Source: Tolypocladium sp. Sup5 PDA-1 (taxonomy: Eukaryota > Ascomycota > Sordariomycetes > Hypocreales > Ophiocordycipitaceae). From it: DNA of 64,000 nt. Made by a program: the position numbers and the translations under genes. This document shows positions 34,367 through 45,292 of the stretch, in pieces (position 1 is the stretch's first letter; each line of letters opens with the position of its first letter). The notes beneath the pieces were generated by a model, which made no database searches, had not been told where the DNA came from, and was given only the letters and a program-made list of their open reading frames with translations. Where the stretch lies: NCBI GenBank assembly GCA_000750105.3, contig JPHH03000016.1:310001-374000 (forward strand), read 5' to 3'.

Positions 34367-35228
34367 GTGAGTCTCAGGTCGTCGACGCCCAGCGCCACGT
34401 TGCCCAGCCGATGGTGCTTCTGGATGCCCTGCAGGAGGGACTCGGCGAGTATTGCTTGTCGTCGGGTCACTGAACCATGTCGCGTATGCCGGGCCAGGAG
34501 GTTACGAGACCCGAGTGCACGTAAGAGGCAGAGGTCGAAGCGCAGAGATGGTGGTTATAAGCTGCACGTGTCGAGTGTCGTGGGCCGGAGGAGTTGCTCC
34601 AGCTCGCAGTGTAGATCCGTGGACACGCCTGTGGCCTCGGTGACAGCTAGCAGGGGCCAACGAAAAGGCAGCACGATAAGGTATTTCAGGGATCCGATGC
34701 TGGCTGATGAATTGGCTGCCTCTGAGCTGGTGTAGTCCCGACTCCCCGTGCCCTGGTTGCTGCCAAGCTGCCTCTTCAGCGTCGTGCCTGCCGCCGTGGC
34801 GTCTCGCCCCAGCGACGTCATCGCCACGCCGCCCCACATAGACCCCCCGCGATGCGTCGGCACTCTACGTCCGTACAGCATCCAGACTTCAGACCATTTA
34901 ACTTGGCAGCGTCTGTCTGACCAACGGCCCTGTCGCTGTCATGTGAACAATCATAGGGGATCGAAAGTAGAAGGGGTCCCGTGGCCTGGCTACCCGCTCG
35001 CCGGGCATGGCTGCGGTTTAGTAGCGACTACAACCGAGTACGAATACAGTTCAGTTCAGTCAAGAGTGACGAGAACTAGGCAGATGGATGGAGAGGATAC
35101 ATTATTTGATCTTGAGTTTAAAAAAATTCGTTCCAGGTCAAGGGTAGCGATCTCACCTGTGTATTCATCTTTCCTCCTATCAAATATAACTCGTAGAGAG
35201 CTGGCAGCCAGTCATGGAATTTTGTTTT
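34367..35228. other. TEP1 upstream region
   Basis: This contains the TEP1 promoter. Sequence becomes AT-richer toward 35100-35230. No gene is supported. Confidence 0.45.
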
Positions 35229-35690
35229 TTAGATACCGCCCCCGGCGCTAACCAAAAGTTGGATGAGCCTCCCCCTCACCTTCAGTCTATTGACAAGTAG
35301 CACGGTTGACTCAAGTGCGAACCTAGCTGGCGTATTTCCAAATGCGTCCTCGGATGATGGATTGGCACCATGTGCCAAGTGAGTCTTTGTCACGCTGACT
35401 GCACCGTGTCGGGCTGCCCAGTGAAGGGGTGTTAGATCTGGCTTGACCATACCGGGCCGAGCAGCGGCAAGTTGCATCATCTCCTGTACACGAAATCCCC
35501 AAGGACGGTCGTGATACACGACCGGTGGTTCTAGATGAGTGGTTAAAGTGTGAAACTATAACCCGAAACCAACATCGGAGCGCGAGCTTCGACATCAGCA
35601 CCGCGTAGAATCAACTCCTCGGCTAGTTCCCCTACGCCGATGCCGATGCCGACGCAGGGCACCTTGGATGAGATACGTTGAGGTTTAGGA
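35229..35690 (-). pseudogene. Ankyrin-repeat gene remnant
   Basis: Minus-strand frames show ankyrin signatures in pieces: GELAEELILRGADVEAR (about 35650-35590), then after a break TPLHWAARHG, HLAHGANPSSEDAFGNTPA and RGRLIQLLVSAG, ending TGA 35229. The pieces lie in different frames with stops between them, and no start or N-terminal domain is present. This is a fragment of a larger ankyrin protein. Confidence 0.6.
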
Positions 35691-35936
35691 TGTTGATAGA
35701 AATGTCGAATGGTGGGGGGATTTGCCTTGGGGGACGATCCGCCCTTCCAACCACGACTGCGCCACGTTCGTTCCTCAAGGCATTGGCGGTCGTTCACGTC
35801 TGGACCTTGACAACAGTATTAATAGTGTTTCTGCCGGGGACGGGACGGGACGGGGCCACGGGGGGCCGGGGCCATCCGTCAACCAGGGTGGCGCCACGAT
35901 TACGGGGCTTCGTTTATTTCCAACGATCGTCTACCG

Positions 35937-36005
35937 CATTCCCCGTGAGTGTGAAATCAACCACATTCCCCGTGAATGTGGTTGCACACTCGCAGGGAAT
36001 GTGGT
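35937..36005. repeat. Three copies of a 17-bp motif, two direct and one inverted, forming a hairpin
   Basis: CATTCCCCGTGARTGTG occurs at about 35938-35954 and 35963-35979, and a diverged copy in reverse at about 35986-36002. The middle copy itself is a perfect 11-bp inverted repeat (35958-35968 with 35974-35984, 5-base loop). An 11-bp arm (35960-35970) also pairs with 35995-36005. It could be the tip of a small inverted-repeat element or a regulatory palindrome. Confidence 0.75.
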
Positions 36006-36300
36006 CGATATTGAGATCCCCCTAGTATATACGACCAATTAAGCTCCCTGATCGCTTAGCTAGCCCCCGCCCAGGGGTCGCCTACGGCAAGTGCTATAAG
36101 CTAGGTATAAAATGGCACTCGTTCCCGTCCCAAGGTCTTCAAACCACCTGGCCATCGCGCTCTAACACTTTAACGATACAAACTTTGCTCGGCAATAGAT
36201 CGACATTCTTAACCGTGGCGTCTGAATGGGAGGCAGACAAGTTCCGAATGAGTGTTTAATTTGTGACGCGGAACGGCCTACGTCTGGCGGAACCTAGGGC

Positions 36301-36468
36301 TTCGTGGTCCTCCGTCCCTCAAACGCCGTAGCGGACGATGCGGAAAGGGCCGCCGCAGTGTCTAAGATTCGCGAGTATGTCGCCTACTCGGTAAACTACG
36401 AGCGCCTCAATAAAGACCCTGGTCTGGACCCCGCGCCGGGCGAACTTGTTATAAGGTGTGGGATCTAG
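36301..36468 (+). pseudogene. Decayed coding fragment of unknown family
   Basis: A 55-codon open stretch bounded by stops reads VADDAERAAAVSKIREYVAY and then NKDPGLDPAPGELVI, with protein-like composition and no start codon. I do not recognise it. It may be an old duplicate. Confidence 0.3.
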
Positions 36469-37462
36469 TTCGACTGTGAAGGCTTGCAGCCGCGTGGCTC
36501 AAGTAAACGTGTTAAGGTCACGAGTTTTGCAAAATGACTTCTCATCTTCCGCCATTCGCCATGGAATACGGTTCGCTTAGAGCAATCGATCCGATATGGA
36601 GGGGACTCAGGCTGCCCTTTCGTTTGCATGGATGCACAAGTGACCGTGGACGAACCGTGGTCGCAATTGGTGGGCTATAGCGCTGGTAAACATGATGTCG
36701 CGATAAAGGCCCAGCGGCCCTCGCGACCTGATCGAACATTGCAGCATGCTGGCAGAAGATACTGTTAGATGAAGCGCTACAAAACCAACGCATTAAGCCC
36801 ACGCCGGGGCCGCCCATTGCAACAAAGGCAACAGGTTGCCGCGGACATTGGTGACACGTATATGTTAAAAGCATACCCAGATGCAATTTTCGTGGAGAGC
36901 GTGACTTGGTGCGTTGGCTAGAGCCACGGTTTGTTGACCACCATGATGACAGCACAGAAACAAGTCGATGCAAACGGCTGTAATTCAATTGTAAAAAAAA
37001 AGACGAGCAACCAGTACAATGACCCTTCCAGCCAACACGTCGGGAATCCACCGAAAGCTACCATTCGACGCCAACCCCGTTGACTTGAAGGTATTCCACC
37101 CACAACAGTACTCCACAGGTTTACTCTCCCCCCTGTTTTCTGTGAGCCCCATCACGGCTCATCGTGTGCCCCCACCACGGCAGCCGCCCTGCCAGCTTCT
37201 CAACCACCAATGCGCTCATGCGAGCCTGTGCCGTCTCCGTAAATGCCCACATGGCTAATGACACCCATCACCAGCAGCCCAGAGCTCCCCTCCCAGTGAA
37301 GGAAGTTGGCCGCTGAATCACCGTGCCTGTTGTAGCCCAAGGTCTTCGATCCGTACGTCCGTATTTGTAGTGACGCCACAACTCGCATGTATCCATGGGA
37401 GCCTCAGATCCAATGAGCCTCGAACAGCGAGACCGCGCACGTCGCTGTTGCTGTCTGCCTTC

Positions 37463-38706
37463 TTACGAAGTCTTCTTGGCGGGGCCGCCCTTGTTGACGT
37501 ACTTGCCGACATCCGTCGCATCGTGGAATTGCCTGGCACCGTTCTTGACACCGTCCCACACCTGCCGGGCGGCAGGGGGAGTGCCCTGCGCGCCGACAAG
37601 AGAGTCGACCCTGGCGCCGAGCTGCGACACCGAGTTCTGCACGTGGCTGCTCTGCGAGAAGCGCGCGCGGAGGAACGCCGTGTAGAGGCCGAGCAGGATC
37701 CACGACCGGCGTTGGAAGAGGATGGCGGAGAGCAAGACACGGACCCAGATAAGAATCTCCAGCCCGGAAACGATGGACATGGACGCGTCGTAGTACTCCT
37801 TCACAAAGGCCCCGATCCTGTCAGCCAGGGGGCTGTTGACCTTGGGGCGGGGCGAAGCGCCCTCGACGGCCGGCGGGGGCGGCTGCAGGACGGGAATCAC
37901 GTTGGCGCGAGTGTAGGTCGCGACGTGGAAGACGGAGTAGACGCAGTACGGCAGCAGGGCGAGCGGGTACTGGGGCGAGAAGAGCCAGACGAGCGCCATG
38001 ACTGTGGGGAAGTGGTTAGCAAAGATACGGAGCAGAACAACGAGATTGGAAGGGCAGGCATTTGCCCAGGACATACGCAGGTACTGGACGTTCTCGTCAG
38101 AGAGCAGGCCGATGACGCCGCCAGGAATCTTGGCGTTTGTCTTTGCGCGCGCCCGCTGGGTCTTGTAGACGACGATGCCGTAGGTGACGGCGGCGGCGAC
38201 GAACGAGGTGCGGTAGGAGAACTGGGCCATGCTGCCGTAGTAGTTCATGCGGAGCCACGAGAAGCCATATCGAAGGGTGGCCAGGATGAGCGTCAGATGC
38301 CTGTCATCGGGAAGCCAGTCAGCAATGAACTCGTGCCACTCGGTGCAAAACCAGGTCTGCTGCCCCGCTGTCCTCTCTCAGCGCCATTGCGATGCTGCCC
38401 GTTGCCCGTTGCCCTCAAAGCTGGAGGCTCGACCTCGAAGCAATCGGCAGAAGCATTGGAAGCCTCGGTGGGCAGCTGTGTCGACAGCGCGGCTGGCTGA
38501 AGCGAGAGAGGCAGCCGTGGAAGCAAAGTGGGAGGAGACGCACCCAACAAACCAGGCAACTGCGCAGAAGAAACCCTCGTCAGCAACCTCATACACAGCT
38601 CGCGCCCAGTCCAAGGCGACAACGAGAAGAACATACACTGCAGCGTCTTGGCCAGGGCCAGGAGCCGCTCCTGGAGGGGCAGGCTGGCGTTGGGAGGAGG
38701 AGCCAT
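37463..38706 (-). CDS. TMEM33/Pom33-type ER and nuclear-envelope membrane protein, 282 aa, with a 16-base microexon
   Basis: Exons are 38706-38637, 38559-38544 (16 bases only), 38300-38077 and 38001-37463; introns are 77, 243 and 75 bases. Splicing gives ALAKTLQ-FAWFVG-HLTLILATLRYG, the expected first membrane helix of the family. The third intron is a multiple of three and open, so an unspliced reading would add 25 spurious residues before MALVWLFSPQYP. Four hydrophobic segments are visible (first at about 24-45; then SFVAAAVTYGIVVY; LVWLFSPQYPLALLPY; LEILIWVRVLLSAILF). Relatives (yeast Pom33/Per33, human TMEM33) shape ER tubules and help nuclear pore distribution. The C-terminus is soluble and basic (KKTS end). 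The family call is from motif memory, without a search. Confidence 0.85.
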
Positions 38707-39926
38707 TTTGTGCGTCCTCGGTTTCGGCGTGCGCGGGCTGCCTTCGTCGGAGCTGTGCGGCGGGAAGCTCGAGAGCGGGGATCGTGAGAAATTCCGCAGC
38801 GGTGGCGAGCGCCTCTATTCAATGCTACTGGTATGCTGCAGGGAGGGAGCAAATGCAAAAGCGCGCAGCTCTGGCTCTGTGTTCGAGAGGTGAAGCGAGG
38901 TGAGGCGAGGCGGTGTTGGAAAGAGGCCAGACTGGAGGTTCGGAGGAGGCGGAGGCGGAGGAACTGGGCGAGTGGAAACGGCCAAGGCGGTGGGTTTCTG
39001 GGTTGGAAGCTTGTGCCGGGTGGCTGGGCTGGAGCTAGCTGCAGCTGCTGCAGCTGCTGCATGGAGCTCTTTCAGCAGGCCGAGTGCACCTATGTACAGC
39101 GCAGTGGACGGCAGTCACTGGCCCAGTGCTTCGTCCAGTGGAGCGGCCAGCCGATGACGACGGACGGGGTGGACCTTGACTTCTCAGCCGCGCGTGGATG
39201 GACGACGGCCAACGTTATGGAGTCGTCATCATGGGCCGGCACAGAGTTCTTGCTGCCTTTCTGCCTTCTGCCTCCTGCCTCCTGCCTTCTGCTGCTAGTT
39301 TAACTCTTGAAAAGCGCCGTTGAGTGCGTACGTCACCGCACTGGCCACTGATGACGGAACTCGGCCTTATCATGAGCTCCCACAACGCATTCGTCGTGGC
39401 CGTGTGACGTACATCTCCCAATCAGCTCGTCCACAAGCCACCAGCCACCAGCCCTATCATTCGCCGCCGTAGCATCTGGCCTTGCTTGACCTGCTGAACC
39501 TGCTGAAGCTGCAGAACCGTCACATGCAAGGGCGATTACGAGACAACAGGCGCCTCATCCACAGCAATGAGCTTAACTGTTTTCGAGAAGCTTGCCTCTT
39601 GGAGCTCACCTCAGATGCCTACAAAGCGCAACGCCGAGACACACATCTGACTTGTCCATTCTGCTCCCACATTGACATTCGGGGCCTGTTCCATTCAATG
39701 CATGGGCTTCACCCCATAAGTCTACCGTTTTTGTGTCTAATGAACCTGCCAGCACCCCAGCGCACACCATCAAGAGCCAAAAACAAGCCGCCGCCGCCAT
39801 CCACCGCTTCGCTGTCCCGTCCATGTCGCCATCGTCATCTCTGGTTCTCATTATCGTAGGAAGCCGGACCCTCGCTCTTGAGCGTCTCCTCCCCCTCCTT
39901 GCCCCTCTCATCAAAGTCTTGCGCCT
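38707..39926. other. Upstream region of the TMEM33-like gene and 3' flank of PAC1
   Basis: Short low-complexity tracts occur (GGAGGCGGAGGCGGAGG near 38941; CTGC repeats near 39040-39062). Open frames here look like leader translation, not genes. Confidence 0.5.
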
Positions 39927-41463
39927 CTAATTTGCAAATATCTTCAATGTCATGTCGACACTGCCCGTCGCAATCACGCACCGGATCGACTCAGGCGACG
40001 TCTCCGCACTCTTCTTGTCGCTCTCTGAGCCCTGCTCATGCGCCCCGCCGCCGTTGGCCGCCCCGCCGTCCTTGGCCATGCCCGGCGCCCACCTCATGCA
40101 GGTGATGAAGTGGTCGTGTGCCTCGCTCAGCACCTTGACGCACTTTGCGTCCTGGTTCAGGTCCCAGCACCGGATCGACTTGTCGTCCGCCACCGAAAGC
40201 AGATACTTGCCGCTGGGATGAAAGACGACCGACGTTACCCAGTTATCGTGTCCCACCAGCGTCTTGATGCAGGTGCCCCGCGAGTCCCACAGCCGAATCG
40301 CCTTGTCCCGAGAGCCCGTCGCCATGAACTCTGCGGTGCTGCTCAATGGCGGGGGCTTCTTCAGTCCAGCCAGCTGTGCCAGGTACTGGTACGAGGCGGG
40401 CGGCGCAAACGCACAGCATCCAACAACGTTCTCATGGCCAACCATGGCAACCTTGTTCTCGGGGTTGGGTATCGAAATGTCCCATAGTCGAGCAGTGTGG
40501 TCACCGCCCGTGGACAGCAGGAATTGGCCATCCAGGGACGGGCAGACGTCTCGGACCCACCCCGTGTGGCCCTTGAGCGCCTTGAGACAGTATCCCGTCG
40601 TCGTATCCCATATCCTCAACGTCTTGTCTCCGCTTGCGCTGACTAGCAGGTTTCCCGACGACTGGGAGCCGCCAGCCCCAGAAGGTATAAAGCGAACCGC
40701 GCTGACACTGTGGTCGTGGCCCGACAGAGTGCGGATGTTCTTGTACTGGTCTGACGGATCCCATAGCTTGATGGAAAGATCAGAGCTGCACGACGCCAGC
40801 AAGGCCGCCCCTCGCGGCCCGCCATAATCAAGGCCCAGTACGGCCCGCGTATGACCCTTGATTGTTTGCTCCAATTCCCCCAGTTCCCAATCCCAAATCT
40901 TGATTGTGCAGTCGTCGGAGCCCGAGGCTATCGAGGAGAATTTTGGGTGGAAGGCGATGCAGTTTATCGTTCCCCGGTGAGACTCCAGCGTATGTCGGGA
41001 CGGCAGCCGGGGGAGCCACGAGGCGGGATCTTGGTTTCGCTTGGAGAGGGAGCTTGGTGTCGCATTGTCAAGCTCCGTTTGCAGAGCGGCGTTGCGGGAC
41101 TCAAGGTCCATTATCTATGCGCAGGACGTGAGATATCAGTTATTGCTCGAGCCACAGGGATGGGATCACTGGACGGAGCCACTAGATCAGACATACCTTC
41201 TTCTGTAGCCGCACAATGCTCGTCCACTTCTTCTCCAGGAGCGTCTCGTACTTTTTCGCCGTGGCCGCGTCAAACACATGTTCGCCGAGCCCAACTTCTT
41301 CCCTGAGCGCTGCGGCGGCGTTTGGCAGGTTGTTCGCAGAGAGGTATGCTATGATGGACTTGTTCCTTGAAGGGCAGCGTTAGATGCGCGTCTCGTGCCG
41401 GGGCGCCGTGTCGGTGTTTACCCACAGCTCCTCAGCCTGCCGGCTCGGCAGTGTGCGACTCAT
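39927..41463 (-). CDS. PAC1: LIS1/NudF dynein regulator, 464 aa
   Basis: Exons are 41463-41426, 41365-41197 and 41114-39927; introns of 60 bases (CTAACGC branch) and 82 bases. The start MSRTLPSRQAEEL joins to NKSIIAYLSANNLPNAAAAL, the LisH dimerisation motif, then a short coiled coil (RLQKK-IMDLESRNAALQTEL). Seven WD40 repeats follow, for example SHRGTINCIAFHP, SGSDDCTIKIWDWE, STGGDHTARLWD and SVADDKSIRCWDLN. LIS1 binds the dynein motor and NudE to control nuclear migration along microtubules in hyphae. Length is typical. An insert between repeats 6 and 7 or within 7 (GGAANGGGAHEQGSESD) is common in fungal orthologues. Orthology is secure; only the exact first donor (GTGGGT) is slightly weak. 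Confidence 0.95.
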
Positions 41464-42239
41464 TGCGCCTGCACCTGTGCGCTGCTCCAGCGGCGAGCTC
41501 AAGACCGCACTTGGCTCCCGCGCGAGAAAGTCGTGGTGCGGACAGGGAACGGTGGCGCTGGAAAGGGGGTTGCGCGATGATCAACAGGAGGCGGTCGGGG
41601 ATGCGTCGAGGAGGCGATGCGTATCTGGCTGGGTAGGGCGTCGGTTGCCCAGCTATAACGCGGTGGTTCTCGGGGCAAACAAGGCGCAATAGGAAGAGAG
41701 GCCAGTAAAGATGGCATCCAACGGTGCCTAAGCTGAGTCGGAAATAATCGCCAGTCTCAACGTGAAGCTCCAAGTTCCCGTCGTCACAGCTTGGTGGGGG
41801 TGTCACGATGTCCACAGGCTACCGCATCACGTGTTAGACCCCTGTACCTACCCCTGGCGGAAAAGTGTTCGGCCCTTTTCCGACCTCATGGTTTCGCAAA
41901 CACCACTGCATACTGCCAAAGGAAGGATGTGCGCTACTCCGTACAACAACTCATGAATATAAACATTCAAGGCTGTCCACGTGCATGAATCAGGACCTTC
42001 ATCGGCACATAACTAAAGGTTACCAGAAGTTTGGTCTCTCCCGTCGCAGCGGAGCAGGTGCTGTGGTCGTTATTGTTGCGAAGTATTCAGCAAGATATGC
42101 ACCCCCAAAAGAAGATTTAGAAAATAGAGGTGTTTATATAGAGGTGATAAATTTAGCATCTCAACTCTTGAGCCCGGAACGATATCCACTGCACAGCATC
42201 GACGATGACGCCCGTCGTTGGGGCGTGTTCAATTGATGA
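41464..42239. other. PAC1 upstream region grading into AT-rich debris
   Basis: This contains the PAC1 promoter. From about 41840 the base composition drops and stops fill all frames. No gene is supported. Confidence 0.45.
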
Positions 42240-42810
42240 TTCGATCTGCCATCTTGGCCTGTCATATTAATACAAGATAGCATATGCACCGCAAAGGAGG
42301 CCAAATCATATGCTAGGGACTCAAGACTCATTCTCCGGACGTGGATGTGGACGAGCTGTGGCTGTACATCTTGAGGAGATACTTTACGGATGAGGGCGAC
42401 GATGACTTCCACATCACTATAAAATTCATTCCCAGGAACCACGTTCAGAGGGTGGACGCGATATCGTTGTCAGGTCTATCAGGGGCGGCGAACGCATGTG
42501 CCAGAAGATACTCTTCTTCCAGGATCAAGAGGTCAGCCATGAGGAGTCCATCACCATCTAAGCCTCAATAACGGAACAGGCAAGGCGACACACGATGCAT
42601 TATCGACAGAGCCTCGCTAAGCAGGACATGAATAATTGCGCCTTTAACGTTGTCGCGATCGGCCACCATTCTCAGTTTTGTATGCTTAGGTCGGATGAGG
42701 ACGAGCTGTACGAGTTTCCGGGTACGGACGGCAGAGCATTAGAGTTTAAGGAGGACGAAGACTAAATCGATAGGATCCTTATAGAGCTGGTGGAGAAGAC
42801 ACGGTGAAAT
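42240..42810 (+). pseudogene. Decayed gene of unknown family (DELWLY relic, copy 1)
   Basis: A plus-strand reading gives SPDVDVDELWLYILRRYF and then DDFHITIKFIPRNH. It shifts frame near 42470 to GGERMCQKILFFQDQE (stop at about 42560), and further on reads NNCAFNVVAIGHHSQF and DEDELYEFPGTDGRALEF. The order looks like one protein broken by at least two frame changes and stops. I cannot name the family with confidence. A related shorter copy lies near 47990. Confidence 0.55.
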
Positions 42811-42900
42811 AACATACCTTCTGAACGTCTTATGCTGCGTATTTTAGAAAGCCTTTCATTTAGGGTGTTCTGTCCCCTTGAAGCCGTTGCTTAGGCCAAC

Positions 42901-43200
42901 ATGAAAGCCCTTGAATTTGCGTGTGGAACAGGATACCTCTCCTCACAGTTTATCTCGCGCGGCACATCTGCTCAGTGGTGCCACCGGTCGATTCTCGACT
43001 CATGTGTCGTTTGACCAGGCTCGCTTCGTTGTCGGAACTGTACCAAGCCAGAGTCGTTCGCCTTCGACGGCAGCCCAGGTCATTTTGGCATAGCATTTGG
43101 CGCTTAGTTGCCCAACAACGCGCAGAACGGGGCGGATATGACGGCCAGATTCATGTTCAGGGCAACAGCGCGCATCTTGAAGCCTGGTGGCGTCAATCTT
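42901..43200 (+). pseudogene. Class I SAM-dependent methyltransferase pseudogene
   Basis: ATG 42901 opens MKALEFACGTGYLSSQF, the glycine-rich SAM-binding motif I. The same frame continues through two stops (TGA at about 43012 and TAG at about 43105) to FDGSPGHFGIAFGA and ADMTARFMFRATARILKPGG, the usual post-I and motif III region. After GGV the frame is lost. The second stop sits where relatives have Trp (TGG to TAG), a G-to-A change as RIP produces. There is no catalytic continuation downstream, so it is dead. Confidence 0.65.
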
Positions 43201-43907
43201 CGCGGGCGTCGTCCCACACCAACCCACGACAGTTCCCGGCGCGCTGCCGTCTACGAGTACACCCAACAACGACCCAACGACCAACCAAGATCTGGCCACG
43301 ACACTAGTACGCGGGAGAACTCAGTCCAGGAGACGGGCGTGGGGACTACGGGCTTTTCTGGACGACGACGGGGTAGCTTTCACATGGCATTTAAAAAAGT
43401 GACCGAAAATTCGGAACACGATTCAGGGTCCTCGGGGTCCTCAGAGAGTCAGGGTTTTGTGACCCGCACGCGCCGCTAGCGTTATCGTTGGATCCTTAGC
43501 CAGTCACCCTTGCTCAACGACACGAAGGACAACGTGCACGTTTCGCCAGGACCCCATTTATTAACCGCTAAAGGTAATTACGGAGCACTTCGTCGTGCCC
43601 CGTACGCTCATGAGAGTTCTGGGCGGTCTGGGCTCGCGAAATTGTTAGCAGGGAGTACCGCCAAAGATGGCGTGCTGCGCCCCAGAACCCAAGTCTCGGT
43701 TGCTATGGCCAGGGACCACGAGTATGGATGCTAAGATTGGAAATTTTGACTCCGTGTTTGCCAATGCCTCCTTTTCTCATTGGCCCCACGCAGGTAGCAT
43801 ATAATAAGGGCGTCTCTGAAAAATTGCTCGTCTCAGTTTTTCCACGACTCGGCTGTTTTCACCCGACTCGGAGTTGTGAGTCGCTGTCAACTCGAAGTTT
43901 CTTCACG
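43201..43907. other. Spacer upstream of the desaturase gene
   Basis: This spacer has methyltransferase debris at its left end and the desaturase promoter at its right. Nothing else is recognisable. Confidence 0.45.
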
Positions 43908-45292
43908 ATGGCTACCATGACAGCAACAAAGAGAGGCGCAGTGACGTCGAGGTCAGTGGTCACAGGAAGGCTCAATTTAACTCTCAGGGGTTCACTGACG
44001 CGAGATTTAGCCTGCTGCCGGGAGAGAAAAATCAGTTTCCCGACATCAGCACGCTCAGGGCTGCCATTCCCAAGCATTGCTTCCAGCCATCTGTAGCCAT
44101 ATCCATGGGCTACTTGGTGCGCGACATCCTCTTGATTGGTTCTCTCGCCTGGGCCGCCATTACTTTCATTCCAACCATTCCGGATTTCACAAGCAGGACG
44201 ATTGCTTGGATCATCTATGGCTTCATTCAGGGCCTGGTCTGCACAGGCCTTTGGATCCTGGGCCACGAGGGTGGACATGGCGCCTTCTCCAAGCACCCGA
44301 GGCTGAACGACATTGTTGGCTTTTTCGCTCATTCCAGCCTGTTGGTGCCGTATTTTTCGTGGAAGTTTTCTCATCACCGTCACCACATGTACACCGGCCA
44401 CATGGAAAAGGACATGGCCTTTGTGCCAAAGACCCGAGCCGACTACCTCAAAAGGACGCTTGCTGTCTTTGAGATGTTCGAAGATACCCCAGCCTACCAC
44501 CTTGTCTCATTGGTCTTTCACCAAGTTTTTGGGTGGGTGTTTTATTTGACTTTCAATGCCTCGGCTGGCAGAGGTAGTCTCCAAAAGCCTTCCTCCAGCA
44601 TTCTTGGCCGAAGCCACTTCGCCCCGAACAGTGCCGTGTTCCGTCGCAGCGAAGCGCCTTACATCGTCCTGTCTGACATTGGCATCTGCGCCATGCTGTT
44701 TTGCTTGTACAAGCTCTCTGGAGTCGTGGGAACCAGCACCGTGCTGTTGGCTTACGCGCAGCCCTACTTCTGGGTGCATCACTGGTTGAGTAAGTTAATC
44801 CCTCGCAAGACCCACTTCAACGCCTCCCTAAGAGCGCTTCAACGTCTCCCTGAGAGCGGCGTAGCTAATACATGCCTTCTAGTTGCAATCACATACCTGC
44901 ATCATACTCATATGGAAGTGCCACATTATGATCCCCAGAGTTGGACATTTGTGAAGGGTGCTTTGGCAACTGTGGACAGGGAATTCGGTTTCGTTGGGCG
45001 CCACCTCTTCCACGGCATCATCGAGTATCACGTTGTTCACCACCTTTTCCCGTACGTCAACATGGACCCCCCCCTAGGCTAGCCGCAGTTACTGACTGGT
45101 TTTCTCAGGCGCATTCCTTTCTACTATGCTGAAGAGGCAACGGAAGCGATCAAGCCCATACTTGGCGATCTATACCGTCGCGACGAGCGGTCCTTTATAG
45201 GACAGCTCTGGTCGAACTTCACAAAGTGCAAGTTCGTTGAAGCCGACGAGTCGTCGCCCGGAGCTCTGAAATGGGTGCAGGAGGTCCGTTAA
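43908..45292 (+). CDS. Delta-12-type fatty acid desaturase, 395 aa
   Basis: Exons are 43908-43940, 43988-44789, 44883-45051 and 45109-45292; the first intron (GTGACG donor, 47 bases) is the least certain. The three histidine boxes of membrane acyl-lipid desaturases are HEGGH (104-108), HHRHH (140-144) and HVVHH (328-332), with hydrophobic helices between them. The segment FPDISTLRAAIPKHCF before the first helix and HHTHMEVPHYD after the last are typical of fungal oleate/linoleate desaturases. The second intron (93 bases) is open and in frame, so an unspliced reading inserts 31 residues between WL and AITYLHH. The enzyme would introduce a double bond at delta-12 or omega-3 of C18 chains in the ER. 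Box 1 has Gly where Cys is usual (HECGH). The gene is flanked by pseudogenes and its codons are less GC-rich than nearby core genes. Confidence 0.9.

Larger units (their letters stand above)
35691..37462. other. Gene-free relic zone
   Basis: This holds an inverted-repeat cluster at 35937-36005 and one open decayed stretch at 36301-36468. The minus-strand open frame 36542-37051 (169 codons) has no recognisable features and no coding bias, so I do not call it. The right end is the 3' flank of the TMEM33-like gene. Confidence 0.45.

Noticed and set aside
36542..37051. A 169-codon minus-strand open frame
   Set aside because: No domain, no splice or start context, and the area is relic sequence.
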